Of a stretch of 41,011 nt of DNA, positions 34,269 to 41,011 are shown piece after piece. A model generated the notes under the pieces. It was given only the letters and a program-made list of their open reading frames with translations. It had not been told where the DNA came from and did no database searches. Location of the stretch: positions 1 to 41,011 of the forward strand of contig DWWH01000089.1 in assembly GCA_019119815.1 (NCBI GenBank), in the 5' to 3' direction. Position numbers and translations under genes: made by a program. The stretch is from Candidatus Eisenbergiella intestinipullorum. Lineage in GTDB: Bacteria > Bacillota > Clostridia > Lachnospirales > Lachnospiraceae. How positions within the stretch are numbered: the stretch's first letter is position 1; every line of letters begins with the position of its first letter.

Positions 34269-35549
34269 TCATCCGTTTTCTTCCTCCTGGATGAGCTTCG
34301 GCTCCTGGATCCGCCCCACGATCAGCATGGCGGTCAGAAACAGCAGAAGCATGAATCCGAAGGGCAGCCTGCGGTCAACGCTGGAAAGCCATCCCGCGAA
34401 ATAACCGAAGGGAGAAGAAAACGCGATGGTGGACGCCATGATCAGGGCGTTGATCCTGGCCCGCTCCTGCGGGTTGATGTTCAGCTGGATCAGCGCATCC
34501 TTGCGCGGCGCCACCAGGGCGCCTCCCGCCGCCCATACAAATACGTAGATGATGACCAGAAAAAGGCTCCCCTCCGGAATCAGGATCAGCAGGGCCACCG
34601 CGCAGGCATAAAGCGCCAGGCCGCCCCAAAGAGGAAGGCGGAATTTTACACTGCTCATCCGGGGCTGAATCCCCACCATAAAGACCAGCATCACCGCCGC
34701 GTTCAGGATGGGAAACACCGCCAGGTACTGATCGGAGATTCCCAGCCGCTGCGTGACATAGAGGCTGAAAAAGTTGGTGCTGATCATGTTGGTGATATAG
34801 AGAATCACCGATACGGCGACCGCCTTCATGATTCCCCTGTCCTTCAGCACCCTGGGGATCAGCTGCCGGTATTCCGCGAGCATGTGCAAAACGGAGACAT
34901 TTTTCGTCTCAGCCCTGCGCACCTTCCCCTGCCTGGTCTCCCGGCAGAACCGGAAGGTGATCAGCGTCTTTGCCATCATGGTCAGGGAAAAAAGCAGATA
35001 AAGCACCCGCAGGACCGGCACAACGGAATAAGAATTGATGAACAGGCCGGAAAGAGGCGCAAAAAAGATCGCGACCATGCCGCCGATGTTCACCCAGGTA
35101 TACAGCCCTACCAGATCCTTCGGCTCCGCGTCCTCGATCAGCAGGCAGTACCACGCCGTCTGATTGATCTGCTCAAAGCAGTTTAAAAGGGCGGCTGCCA
35201 GAAACAGCCAGAAATTATTGGAGATGGACCATACCAGGCAGGCCATCGCCCAGCCGAAGAAGTCCCCCATCATGGTGGTGAATTTCCGTCCCAGCTTATC
35301 CGTCAGGATCCCTCCGAAAAAGGAAAAAAATACCTGGACGACCATGGACATGGACAAAATCAGTCCGATCTGAACATCCGTGATCCCCTGGGTGTACATG
35401 TACAGCGTGGCAAAGGGAGCGATGAGATTGTACGGGATCCCCCACAGGGGCTCGATCAGAACCAGCGTTCTTGGATTTCCGCCGTTGCGGGCCAGCACCT
35501 GGATAAGAGGGTGCTTCTTCAGGCTTTTCATCTTGTTGATCGCATTCAT
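34269..35549 (-). CDS. MFS transporter
   Basis: A 426-residue membrane protein with about twelve hydrophobic helices in two halves, divided by a charged loop near residues 205-230. Between helices 2 and 3 it shows GGILTDKLGRKFTTMMGD, the MFS motif A (G-x-x-x-D-R/K-x-G-R-K). ATG 35549 (MNAINKMKSLKKHP) is chosen as the start because the upstream in-frame part to 35636 reads as a polar non-family extension. The ribosome site there (AAGGACAGAGAAAAGAC) is weak and far from the codon. Substrate is unknown: the protein could export a drug or take up a metabolite. The TetR gene downstream suggests substrate-induced expression. Confidence 0.88.
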   Translation of the reverse strand: MNAINKMKSLKKHPLIQVLARNGGNPRTLVLIEPLWGIPYNLIAPFATLYMYTQGITDVQIGLILSMSMVVQVFFSFFGGILTDKLGRKFTTMMGDFFGWAMACLVWSISNNFWLFLAAALLNCFEQINQTAWYCLLIEDAEPKDLVGLYTWVNIGGMVAIFFAPLSGLFINSYSVVPVLRVLYLLFSLTMMAKTLITFRFCRETRQGKVRRAETKNVSVLHMLAEYRQLIPRVLKDRGIMKAVAVSVILYITNMISTNFFSLYVTQRLGISDQYLAVFPILNAAVMLVFMVGIQPRMSSVKFRLPLWGGLALYACAVALLILIPEGSLFLVIIYVFVWAAGGALVAPRKDALIQLNINPQERARINALIMASTIAFSSPFGYFAGWLSSVDRRLPFGFMLLLFLTAMLIVGRIQEPKLIQEEENG

Positions 35550-35654
35550 GTCTTTTCTCTGTCCTTCGTTCGTATGATCTTCTGCCGCTGCCGAAACAGG
35601 CACGCGCATGATACAGTCCCTTATCATGCGCGCCATTCGCTGCGGTCCACTGGC

Positions 35655-35683
35655 ATTCTACCACATTGTCGGACCGATTCCCA
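35655..35683 (-). promoter_or_regulatory. Likely promoter of the MFS-TetR unit
   Basis: Read on the minus strand, TAGAAT (35655-35660) lies 17 bases after TGGGAA (35678-35683). The -10 is good and the -35 is weak, as for a repressible or activator-dependent promoter. The hairpins at 35691-35804 lie just upstream and may separate it from the fructan operon. Confidence 0.45.
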
Positions 35684-35690
35684 GAGAAAA

Positions 35691-35726
35691 GATTGAAAAA
35701 TAAGCCCGATGGCTTATTTTTCAATC
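35691..35726. terminator. Bidirectional 16-bp terminator hairpin
   Basis: GATTGAAAAATAAGCC (35691-35706) pairs perfectly with GGCTTATTTTTCAATC (35711-35726) around CGAT. The A-rich and T-rich arm ends give a T-run in either direction, as in bidirectional terminators. It ends the GH32 operon, which stops at 35830. Confidence 0.75.
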
Positions 35727-35727
35727 G

Positions 35728-35755
35728 GCAGTTTTGCACCGAAGCACAAAACTGC
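35728..35755. repeat. Second hairpin in the fructan/MFS spacer
   Basis: GCAGTTTTG (35728-35736) pairs with CAAAACTGC (35747-35755) around a ten-base loop. It directly follows the 16-bp terminator hairpin. Confidence 0.6.
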
Positions 35756-35775
35756 TGTGATCGCAGAGTGGCCTC

Positions 35776-35804
35776 AGCGCAGTAAAACAGCGTTTTACAA
35801 CGCT
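35776..35804. repeat. Third hairpin in the fructan/MFS spacer
   Basis: GTAAAAC (35782-35788) pairs with GTTTTAC (35792-35798) around AGC. AGCG (35776-35779) with CGCT (35801-35804) can extend the stem. It lies 26 bases from the GH32 stop. Confidence 0.6.
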
Positions 35805-35829
35805 TCGGCATGGAGGAAAAAATGGATAA

Positions 35830-37314
35830 TCAGAAAAAAATCGGATACATCCGGATATCCGCCTGCACGCCACCGTCGCTGGAAAAGCGGATGCCGTCCG
35901 CCTCCTGCGGCGTGGTGATCAGGCTGGTCATCACGCTCTCCCCGTCGTTGGCGAAGATCTCCACGGAATACCGATCCAGCAGGATCCGCAGTCTGATCTT
36001 TCCCTCTCTCTTGGGAACCGGCATGCTTCTGGTACAAACCACATCTCTCCGCAGTCCGGAACAGGTCCGGTCAAAGCGCAGTACCTCCGTTTTTTCATCA
36101 TAAACGATATCCGTATGCCACCTTTCGTCCGCGGCGACGGAGATGGTGAAGGTTCCGAATCCCCTTCCCTCAATCTCCACCTGCAGGTCGGCAATTCTTC
36201 CGCAGATGCCTTCAAAGGAGGCGGGTTCATGTATATGCACCTGCTCCGCGCAGACAGGCGTTCCGTGATACCTCTCCAGCTCCCGCACCGGATTCTGCAG
36301 AATCCGTCCATCCTCCTCCCGGAGGGATACCTCTCTGGGCACGGTCATCATACCGTTCCAGGAGAAGCCTTCCGGAAAGATATTGGTATCCCAGGATTTC
36401 ATCCAGGCGATCAGAATCCGGCGGCCGTCCGGAGCCTGCGTAGTCTGCGGCGCGTAATAGTCCAGCCCATAGTCCGCGGACTGCACCCGGTTCCGGCAAA
36501 AAAGGTGCTTTTCCTTTTCATAGCTTCCGATCAGAAACAGGGCGTTATTTCCGTTATGAAACTCCGGCCATTTTGCCGTCACATCCTGCGGGGAGATGAC
36601 CAGCGCTCTTGTATTCCGGTCCGGATCTCCCACCGGGAAAAAGTCGGGACATTCCCACATCCGTCCGATCCTGTTTTCACAGCGGTCCAGAACGGTACAG
36701 AATTTCCACTGTCTCAGATCCCTGGAAGAAAACATCGCGATCTGCCCGCTTCCATCCGCTGCCCTGCTGCCGACAACCGCATAGTATATGCCGTCCTCCT
36801 CCCAGAGCTTCGGATCGCGGAAATCCTCCAGGCTGCTTCCCTCCGGAAGCAGAGAAGCATCAATGACCGGATTTTCCGGAAGCTTTTCATAATCCGTTCC
36901 ATCTCCCACGGCCAGGCACTGCACCTGCCGGATCTCCTTTTTCCCATCCGCGCTTTCCCGCTCCGACACGCCTGTATAGAGAAGGACATGCTTCCCATCC
37001 GCTTCGATGGCGCTTCCGGAGAACACTCCGGCCGCATCGTATTCCTCGTCCGGGGCAAGAGCCGCAGGAAGATATTCCCACCGGATGAAATCCTTTGTCT
37101 TCGCATGTCCCCAGTGCATCGCGTCCCAGCAGACGCTGTAGGGATTATACTGATAAAATAAATGGCAGTCTCCCCGGTAAAAGGAGAATCCGTTCGGATC
37201 GTTCATCCAGCCTGTCGGCACGGACAGGTGAAAGGCAGGACGCTGTTCTTCGGGAACCGCCGCCGCCATTTTCTGTTCATACGCTCTTGCTTTCTTCAGC
37301 TTTTCACTGTTCAT
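35830..37314 (-). CDS. GH32 beta-fructosidase (sucrose-6-phosphate hydrolase / fructanase type)
   Basis: Hydrolyses beta-fructosyl bonds in sucrose, sucrose-6-phosphate or fructo-oligosaccharides. The 494-residue protein has all three acidic catalytic sites: WMNDPNGF (nucleophile Asp), FRDPKLW (transition-state Asp) and MWECPDFFPV (acid/base Glu). The QYNP motif and FSGSA loop are also present. A five-bladed propeller is followed by a C-terminal beta-sandwich ending in ADIRMYPIFF. No signal peptide is seen, so it acts on imported sugars. Two starts are possible: ATG 37314 has GGAG at good spacing, while ATG 37326 has AGGAG too close. The gene ends a sugar ABC transport operon, so an imported fructo-oligosaccharide is the most likely substrate, because PTS-made sucrose-6-phosphate would not need that transporter. 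Confidence 0.93.
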   Translation of the reverse strand: MNSEKLKKARAYEQKMAAAVPEEQRPAFHLSVPTGWMNDPNGFSFYRGDCHLFYQYNPYSVCWDAMHWGHAKTKDFIRWEYLPAALAPDEEYDAAGVFSGSAIEADGKHVLLYTGVSERESADGKKEIRQVQCLAVGDGTDYEKLPENPVIDASLLPEGSSLEDFRDPKLWEEDGIYYAVVGSRAADGSGQIAMFSSRDLRQWKFCTVLDRCENRIGRMWECPDFFPVGDPDRNTRALVISPQDVTAKWPEFHNGNNALFLIGSYEKEKHLFCRNRVQSADYGLDYYAPQTTQAPDGRRILIAWMKSWDTNIFPEGFSWNGMMTVPREVSLREEDGRILQNPVRELERYHGTPVCAEQVHIHEPASFEGICGRIADLQVEIEGRGFGTFTISVAADERWHTDIVYDEKTEVLRFDRTCSGLRRDVVCTRSMPVPKREGKIRLRILLDRYSVEIFANDGESVMTSLITTPQEADGIRFSSDGGVQADIRMYPIFF

Positions 37315-37349
37315 AGTAATCTCCATAATCTCCTGTCTCTATGATTGTC

Positions 37350-39023
37350 CTATTCTCCGCCCAGAGATTCCTGATACTGATCAAAATACTTCTGTTTGAT
37401 GGCCAGATAATCGGAAAGGCCGTACTCCTCCATTTTCTGAAGGTATTCGTCCCACTCTTCTTCGATGCCGCCGTTCAGGATCCAGTCGGCCTTCTTCTGA
37501 TCCGCATATTTCTTGATATCCGTGTCGTACTGGGACACCAGATTGGTATCGTCAATGCTCATGAATACGTTGGGATACACATATTTGCTGTGCATGTCCT
37601 CCAGATAAATTGCATGCATGTTGTCCAGGCGCCATTTCGCATCATCAGGCTGAGTCACATAAACGCCATAGTAATCATTCAAAACCGCCAGAGGTCCGTT
37701 GACCGACTGGGCCTGACGCACTTCCACGGGAGATTCTCCTTCCAGGCTCAGATGCTTCAGCATCGGCCCGCCCTCCGCGTTGGTGCTCATTTCAAAGATG
37801 TTCGGCTTTCCTTCTTCCCCATAGGTTCCCCAGTTATTCTGTATGGACTGAAGCGGCGCGTACATCTGATCGATCCAGGCAGCTGCCAGCGCCGTATCCC
37901 TGCAGCTTGTGGTCAGCACGCAGCGTCCTCTGTCAAAGCCGCTGGTTTCGCTGTTGTTCTGCCTCGTGATATTCACCAGTCCCTCAGGCCCGGCCAGGGC
38001 GGGAAGCATCACATAGTCGTCATAATTATCGACATTCGCGATATCCCAGGTGAAGCAGAGTCCATATCTGTGATTTTTCCCCTTCGCCACATAGGTGGAC
38101 CATTCCTGCGTGAAGGCCTCAGGGTCTACCAGGTTTTCCTCTACCAGCTGATGGAGCCACTGGATCCCTTCCTTATAGCCCTCCTGCACCGCCGTGTATA
38201 TCACTTCCCCTTCGTCCGTCACCGCGAAGTGGTCCGGCGTATCGCCATAACCCTCTCCGAAGCCGTTAATCAGGAAGGCCGGATCCTGATCCCCGTTGTT
38301 GATGATGAAGGACATGGGGATTACGCTTCCTTCAATCTGAAATTCCTGTTGGATCTGATCCGCGTTATCCCGGAAGGCAATCAGCACCTGCTCCAGCTCA
38401 TCCACCGTCCGCGGCACCTCAAGCCCAAGGAAGTCCAGCCACTTTTTATTGATATAGGGGATTCCGCCTATGGCCTGAATCGCTTCCTTTCCCTCGCCCA
38501 GCTGCTCAATCCAGGGGAAGGAATAAATATGGCCGTCCGGAGCGGTACACATCGTACGGTATTCCGGATATTTTTCAAATACCGCCTGCAGGTTCGGCAT
38601 GTATTTGTCAATCAGGTTTTCCAGCGGAATGATGATGCCCTGCTTCGCATAACGGAGCAGATCGTAATCGTTCATCCCTGCCGTAAACAGGCCGTCCGGA
38701 AGATTTCCGAACTGGGCCAGAGCCAGATTTTTCTTATCCGCGAACTGATCGTCCACGAAGCAGGTCCAGTCGATATGCACGTTGGTCTGCTGCTCCAGCC
38801 GCTGAAAAATCAGCTTTTCATTCGGTTCCTGCGTTGTCGTTGCCGGTGCGCTGGTGATAAAGGAAAGCTCCCTTGTTTCCGCCAGCGGAAACGCCACCTC
38901 GCTGGCCGGCGTATCCGGATCGATATCCGCTCTCATCGCGTCCTCTCTCCCGCATCCCGCAAGGGAAAACAGGCAGACCGCAGAAAGTACCAATGCTGTC
39001 AGACGCACTCCTTTTCTTTTCAT
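37350..39023 (-). CDS. Sugar ABC transporter substrate-binding lipoprotein (LipO type)
   Basis: A 557-residue extracellular solute-binding protein of family 1. The N-terminus KRKGVRLTALVLSAVCLFSLAGC is a lipoprotein signal with lipid-attached Cys at residue 24 (LAGC lipobox); the sequence quoted is split by residue class rather than by domain. The mature part is the large form (over 500 residues) that travels with LplB/YtcP permeases and binds oligosaccharides, longer than typical maltose-type proteins of about 400. ATG 39023 is chosen over an in-frame upstream codon at 39056 because GGGAG lies six bases ahead and the signal peptide starts there. It sits between the permease genes and the GH32 gene, so a fructan or inulin-type oligosaccharide is the probable ligand. 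The ATPase is not here; these systems often share one encoded elsewhere (MsmK/MsmX type). Confidence 0.92.
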   Translation of the reverse strand: MKRKGVRLTALVLSAVCLFSLAGCGREDAMRADIDPDTPASEVAFPLAETRELSFITSAPATTTQEPNEKLIFQRLEQQTNVHIDWTCFVDDQFADKKNLALAQFGNLPDGLFTAGMNDYDLLRYAKQGIIIPLENLIDKYMPNLQAVFEKYPEYRTMCTAPDGHIYSFPWIEQLGEGKEAIQAIGGIPYINKKWLDFLGLEVPRTVDELEQVLIAFRDNADQIQQEFQIEGSVIPMSFIINNGDQDPAFLINGFGEGYGDTPDHFAVTDEGEVIYTAVQEGYKEGIQWLHQLVEENLVDPEAFTQEWSTYVAKGKNHRYGLCFTWDIANVDNYDDYVMLPALAGPEGLVNITRQNNSETSGFDRGRCVLTTSCRDTALAAAWIDQMYAPLQSIQNNWGTYGEEGKPNIFEMSTNAEGGPMLKHLSLEGESPVEVRQAQSVNGPLAVLNDYYGVYVTQPDDAKWRLDNMHAIYLEDMHSKYVYPNVFMSIDDTNLVSQYDTDIKKYADQKKADWILNGGIEEEWDEYLQKMEEYGLSDYLAIKQKYFDQYQESLGGE

Positions 39024-39087
39024 ATATTGCTCCCATCCGCGCGCTCTGGCGCGCACACAAACTCATTCCCGTTTTTCTCAGATTCTT

Positions 39088-39984
39088 TTATCCCTTAATG
39101 GAACCGACCATGATTCCGTTGTCAAAATACTTCTGGAAGAACGGATACATGATCAAAAGCGGAAGGCTGGACACCACGATGGTGGCGTATTTCAGAAGCT
39201 CCGCAACCTTTGACATCTCCGCCGTGCTCTGAATGTCCGCAATCATGCCCGGCTGAGGCGTGTTCTGCACCAGGATGGAACGAAGCACCAGCTGCAGAGG
39301 CTGCAGGTTCGCATCATTCAGATAGATCATGGCGTCAAAATAGCTGTTCCACATGCCTACAAAGGACCAGAGCGCCAGCACGGCGATGATCGGCGTGCAT
39401 ACCGGCATCATGATTCTGAAAAAGTGCTGAATCTCGTTCGCTCCGTCCAGAGAGGACGCTTCCCGCAGATCCTTCGGAATAGACTGATAATAGGTTCTGG
39501 CAAGAATCATATTCCAGACATTGAACGCTCCCGGAATCAGTATCGCCCATACGGTATTCACCATGTGCAGGTTGTTGATCAGGATGAAGGTGGGGATCAG
39601 ACCGCCTCCGAAAAACATGGTGATGATAAAAATCATATTAAAAAACTGTCTTCCCACAAACTCCTTTTTGGACATGGGATAGGCCGCAAGCAGGGTGACG
39701 AATACGGAGATCACCGTAAATGCCGCCGAATAAAACAGGGAATTGGCAAATCCGCGCCAGATCATTTCATTTTCCAGCACCCTCCTGTACGCGTCCAGCG
39801 TCCAGTCCTTTGCGTGAAAGCTCAGTCCCTGGTTGTTCAGCACGTTAGGATCCATAAAGGAAGCCATCACCACATAGACCAGCGGTACAAGAATGATCAG
39901 TACAAACAGCCCGAGCAGAGTGTAGCCCACGGTCAGAATGATCCGGTCGGATACGCCAAGCTTCATTTTTCTTCTCGTTTCCAT
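39088..39984 (-). CDS. Sugar ABC transporter permease (YtcP type)
   Basis: A 298-residue inner-membrane permease with about six hydrophobic helices. The EAA loop that contacts the ATPase reads EASSLDGANEIQHFFRIMMP, near residue 185. It is of the CUT1 family, second-permease (MalG-like) type. ATG 39984 has GGAGG just ahead; an alternative start at 39996 adds four residues. It is followed at 64 bases by the binding-protein gene and preceded by the LplB-type permease, forming the membrane channel with it. The function as a heterodimeric channel is family knowledge; the substrate is inferred from the GH32 gene. Confidence 0.92.
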   Translation of the reverse strand: METRRKMKLGVSDRIILTVGYTLLGLFVLIILVPLVYVVMASFMDPNVLNNQGLSFHAKDWTLDAYRRVLENEMIWRGFANSLFYSAAFTVISVFVTLLAAYPMSKKEFVGRQFFNMIFIITMFFGGGLIPTFILINNLHMVNTVWAILIPGAFNVWNMILARTYYQSIPKDLREASSLDGANEIQHFFRIMMPVCTPIIAVLALWSFVGMWNSYFDAMIYLNDANLQPLQLVLRSILVQNTPQPGMIADIQSTAEMSKVAELLKYATIVVSSLPLLIMYPFFQKYFDNGIMVGSIKG

Positions 39985-40032
39985 CATTTCCTCCATTCCG
40001 GAACGCAGCCAGGCTGCGCCTTTGCGCTCCTC

Positions 40033-40971
40033 TTACAGCCCTTCTCCATCATTCAGCTTCTTCACAACCCAGTTGACCAGGATCAGAAGAATGACGTTGA
40101 TTACCGAATTAAACAGACCCACCGCGGTGGAATAGCCATAGTCACCGTTCAGCAGACCGATCTTATACACATAGGTGGACAGAATCTCGGAAGCCGGCAG
40201 GTTCATGTCCGTCTGCAGTGCGTAAGCCTTTTCAAAACCGATGCTCATGATGTTTCCGGCCTGCAGAATGAACTGAATCACGATGATATTCTTAATGGCA
40301 GGAAGCTGTACATACCAGATCTGCTGCAGGATGTTTGCGCCGTCCACAATCGCCGCTTCCTCCAGATCCTTGCTGGCATTCGCCAGAGCCGCCGTATACA
40401 TGATGGAAGACCAGCCTGCCGTCTGCCAGATCCCGCTGGCAATATAGATGGTCCGAAACGCCTCCGGCATCGTCATCCAGTTGGTGCTGATCCCGAGAAG
40501 AGAATTCAGCGGCCCCACCGGAGAAAGGAACATGCGGACCATACCGCAGAGCACGATGACCGAGATAAAATTCGGCGCATAGATCAGAAGCTGGATTTTC
40601 TTCCGGACTCCGGTTCTTCTGATCTGGTTCAGCAGAAGCGCCAGAAGGATCGGAATCGGGAATCCCCAGAGCAGTCCGTAGACACTCAGCTTCAGGGTAT
40701 TCAGCAGATAGCTCATAAAATCGGGCGAGGAAAGAAACCGCCGGAAATATTCCAGCCCTACCCAGGGGCTCCCAAAAACTCCCTTGATCACGTTGTAGTC
40801 CTCAAACGCGATCAGCACGCCGCCCATCGGCAGATACTTGAAAATAATGGTAAGAAGCAGTCCCGGCAGCAGAAAGACCACATAGAGCTGCCAGTTTTTT
40901 ATCACGTACCTCCATTTTTCCCGGGCGGTCTGTTTTACAGTCGTCGTACCGTTTTTTGTAAAACTTCTCAT
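40033..40971 (-). CDS. Sugar ABC transporter permease (LplB type)
   Basis: A 312-residue inner-membrane permease with six predicted helices and a cytoplasmic N-terminal tail (KQTAREKWRYVIKN). The first helix is LYVVFLLPGLLLTIIFKYLP. The EAA loop reads EEAAIVDGANILQQIWYVQLP and marks the MalF-like partner of the CUT1 family. ATG 40971 has GAGGAGGAAAGGGAA upstream, a strong site. It is the first gene of the operon visible here; the operon promoter and any regulator must lie beyond 41011. It forms the channel with the permease encoded at 39088-39984. Confidence 0.93.
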   Translation of the reverse strand: MRSFTKNGTTTVKQTAREKWRYVIKNWQLYVVFLLPGLLLTIIFKYLPMGGVLIAFEDYNVIKGVFGSPWVGLEYFRRFLSSPDFMSYLLNTLKLSVYGLLWGFPIPILLALLLNQIRRTGVRKKIQLLIYAPNFISVIVLCGMVRMFLSPVGPLNSLLGISTNWMTMPEAFRTIYIASGIWQTAGWSSIMYTAALANASKDLEEAAIVDGANILQQIWYVQLPAIKNIIVIQFILQAGNIMSIGFEKAYALQTDMNLPASEILSTYVYKIGLLNGDYGYSTAVGLFNSVINVILLILVNWVVKKLNDGEGL

Positions 40972-41011
40972 TTCCCTTTCCTCCTCAATTCTCTGTTTTC
41001 TCGCTCTTATC

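Noticed and set aside
35825..35860. Plus-strand start with a GGAGG site reading MDNQKKIGYIRIS, like the opening of a serine recombinase
   Set aside because: It is the reverse reading of the GH32 C-terminus, has no catalytic serine or further resolvase sequence, and ends within the GH32 gene.
1..41011. CRISPR arrays, tRNA or rRNA genes, prophage and complete insertion sequences
   Set aside because: No spaced repeat array, no cloverleaf-like sequence, and no transposase, integrase or phage structural gene was recognised on either strand.

Overview
The window looks like a GC-rich, anaerobic Firmicute of the Clostridia, most likely Lachnospiraceae. This is inferred from an oxygen-sensitive [FeFe]-hydrogenase maturation operon, AddAB instead of RecBCD, strong GGAGG-type ribosome sites, LplB/YtcP/LipO-type sugar ABC transport and glycoside hydrolases of plant-polysaccharide type. 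No rRNA, tRNA, CRISPR array, prophage or complete insertion sequence was recognised.

Layout. 1-1312 (minus): remains of a two-component system plus antimicrobial-peptide-type ABC transporter module. The response regulator is cut after about 47 codons, the histidine kinase has lost its sensor half, and the ATPase stops just after its Walker A motif. 1549-2180 (plus): an unrecognised gene with a one-base frameshift. 2219-6648 (plus): the hydrogenase maturation operon. It has a clear promoter, a structured leader of about 150 nt ending in an intrinsic terminator, a TM1266-type ACT-like regulator, then hydE, hydG and hydF, tightly packed or overlapping. 6662-12322 (minus): a giant DUF4132 protein preceded by a small protein whose ends look like a ubiquitin/MoaD-type beta-grasp fold.

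12550-18455: a GH115 xylan alpha-glucuronidase gene (minus, one-base frameshift), a divergent AraC regulator, and a convergent, overlapping type-2 glycerate kinase. 18731-20407 (plus): a secreted 5'-nucleotidase. 20649-24510 (minus): a Csp-like subtilisin, a cysteine desulfidase/serine dehydratase-family protein and a DUF523 protein. 24693-33343 (minus): addA and addB, preceded by an Rpn-family nuclease gene interrupted by an in-frame TAG. 33513-35549 (minus): a TetR regulator and an MFS transporter. 35830-40971 (minus): a sugar operon of two permeases, a lipoprotein binding protein and a GH32 beta-fructosidase, continuing past the right edge.

How the genes work together. HydE, HydG and HydF build the H-cluster for an [FeFe] hydrogenase that is not in this window, so fermentation is the likely energy mode. 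The GH115 and GH32 loci suggest use of glucuronoxylan side chains and fructans. AddAB repairs double-strand breaks. The most interesting signals are the terminator-bearing hyd leader, the DUF4132/beta-grasp pair and the amber-split rpn gene. Two single-base frameshifts, both in runs of four A and both repaired by one extra A, could be true decay or homopolymer errors in the assembly. All family calls were made by eye from motifs, without database searches.
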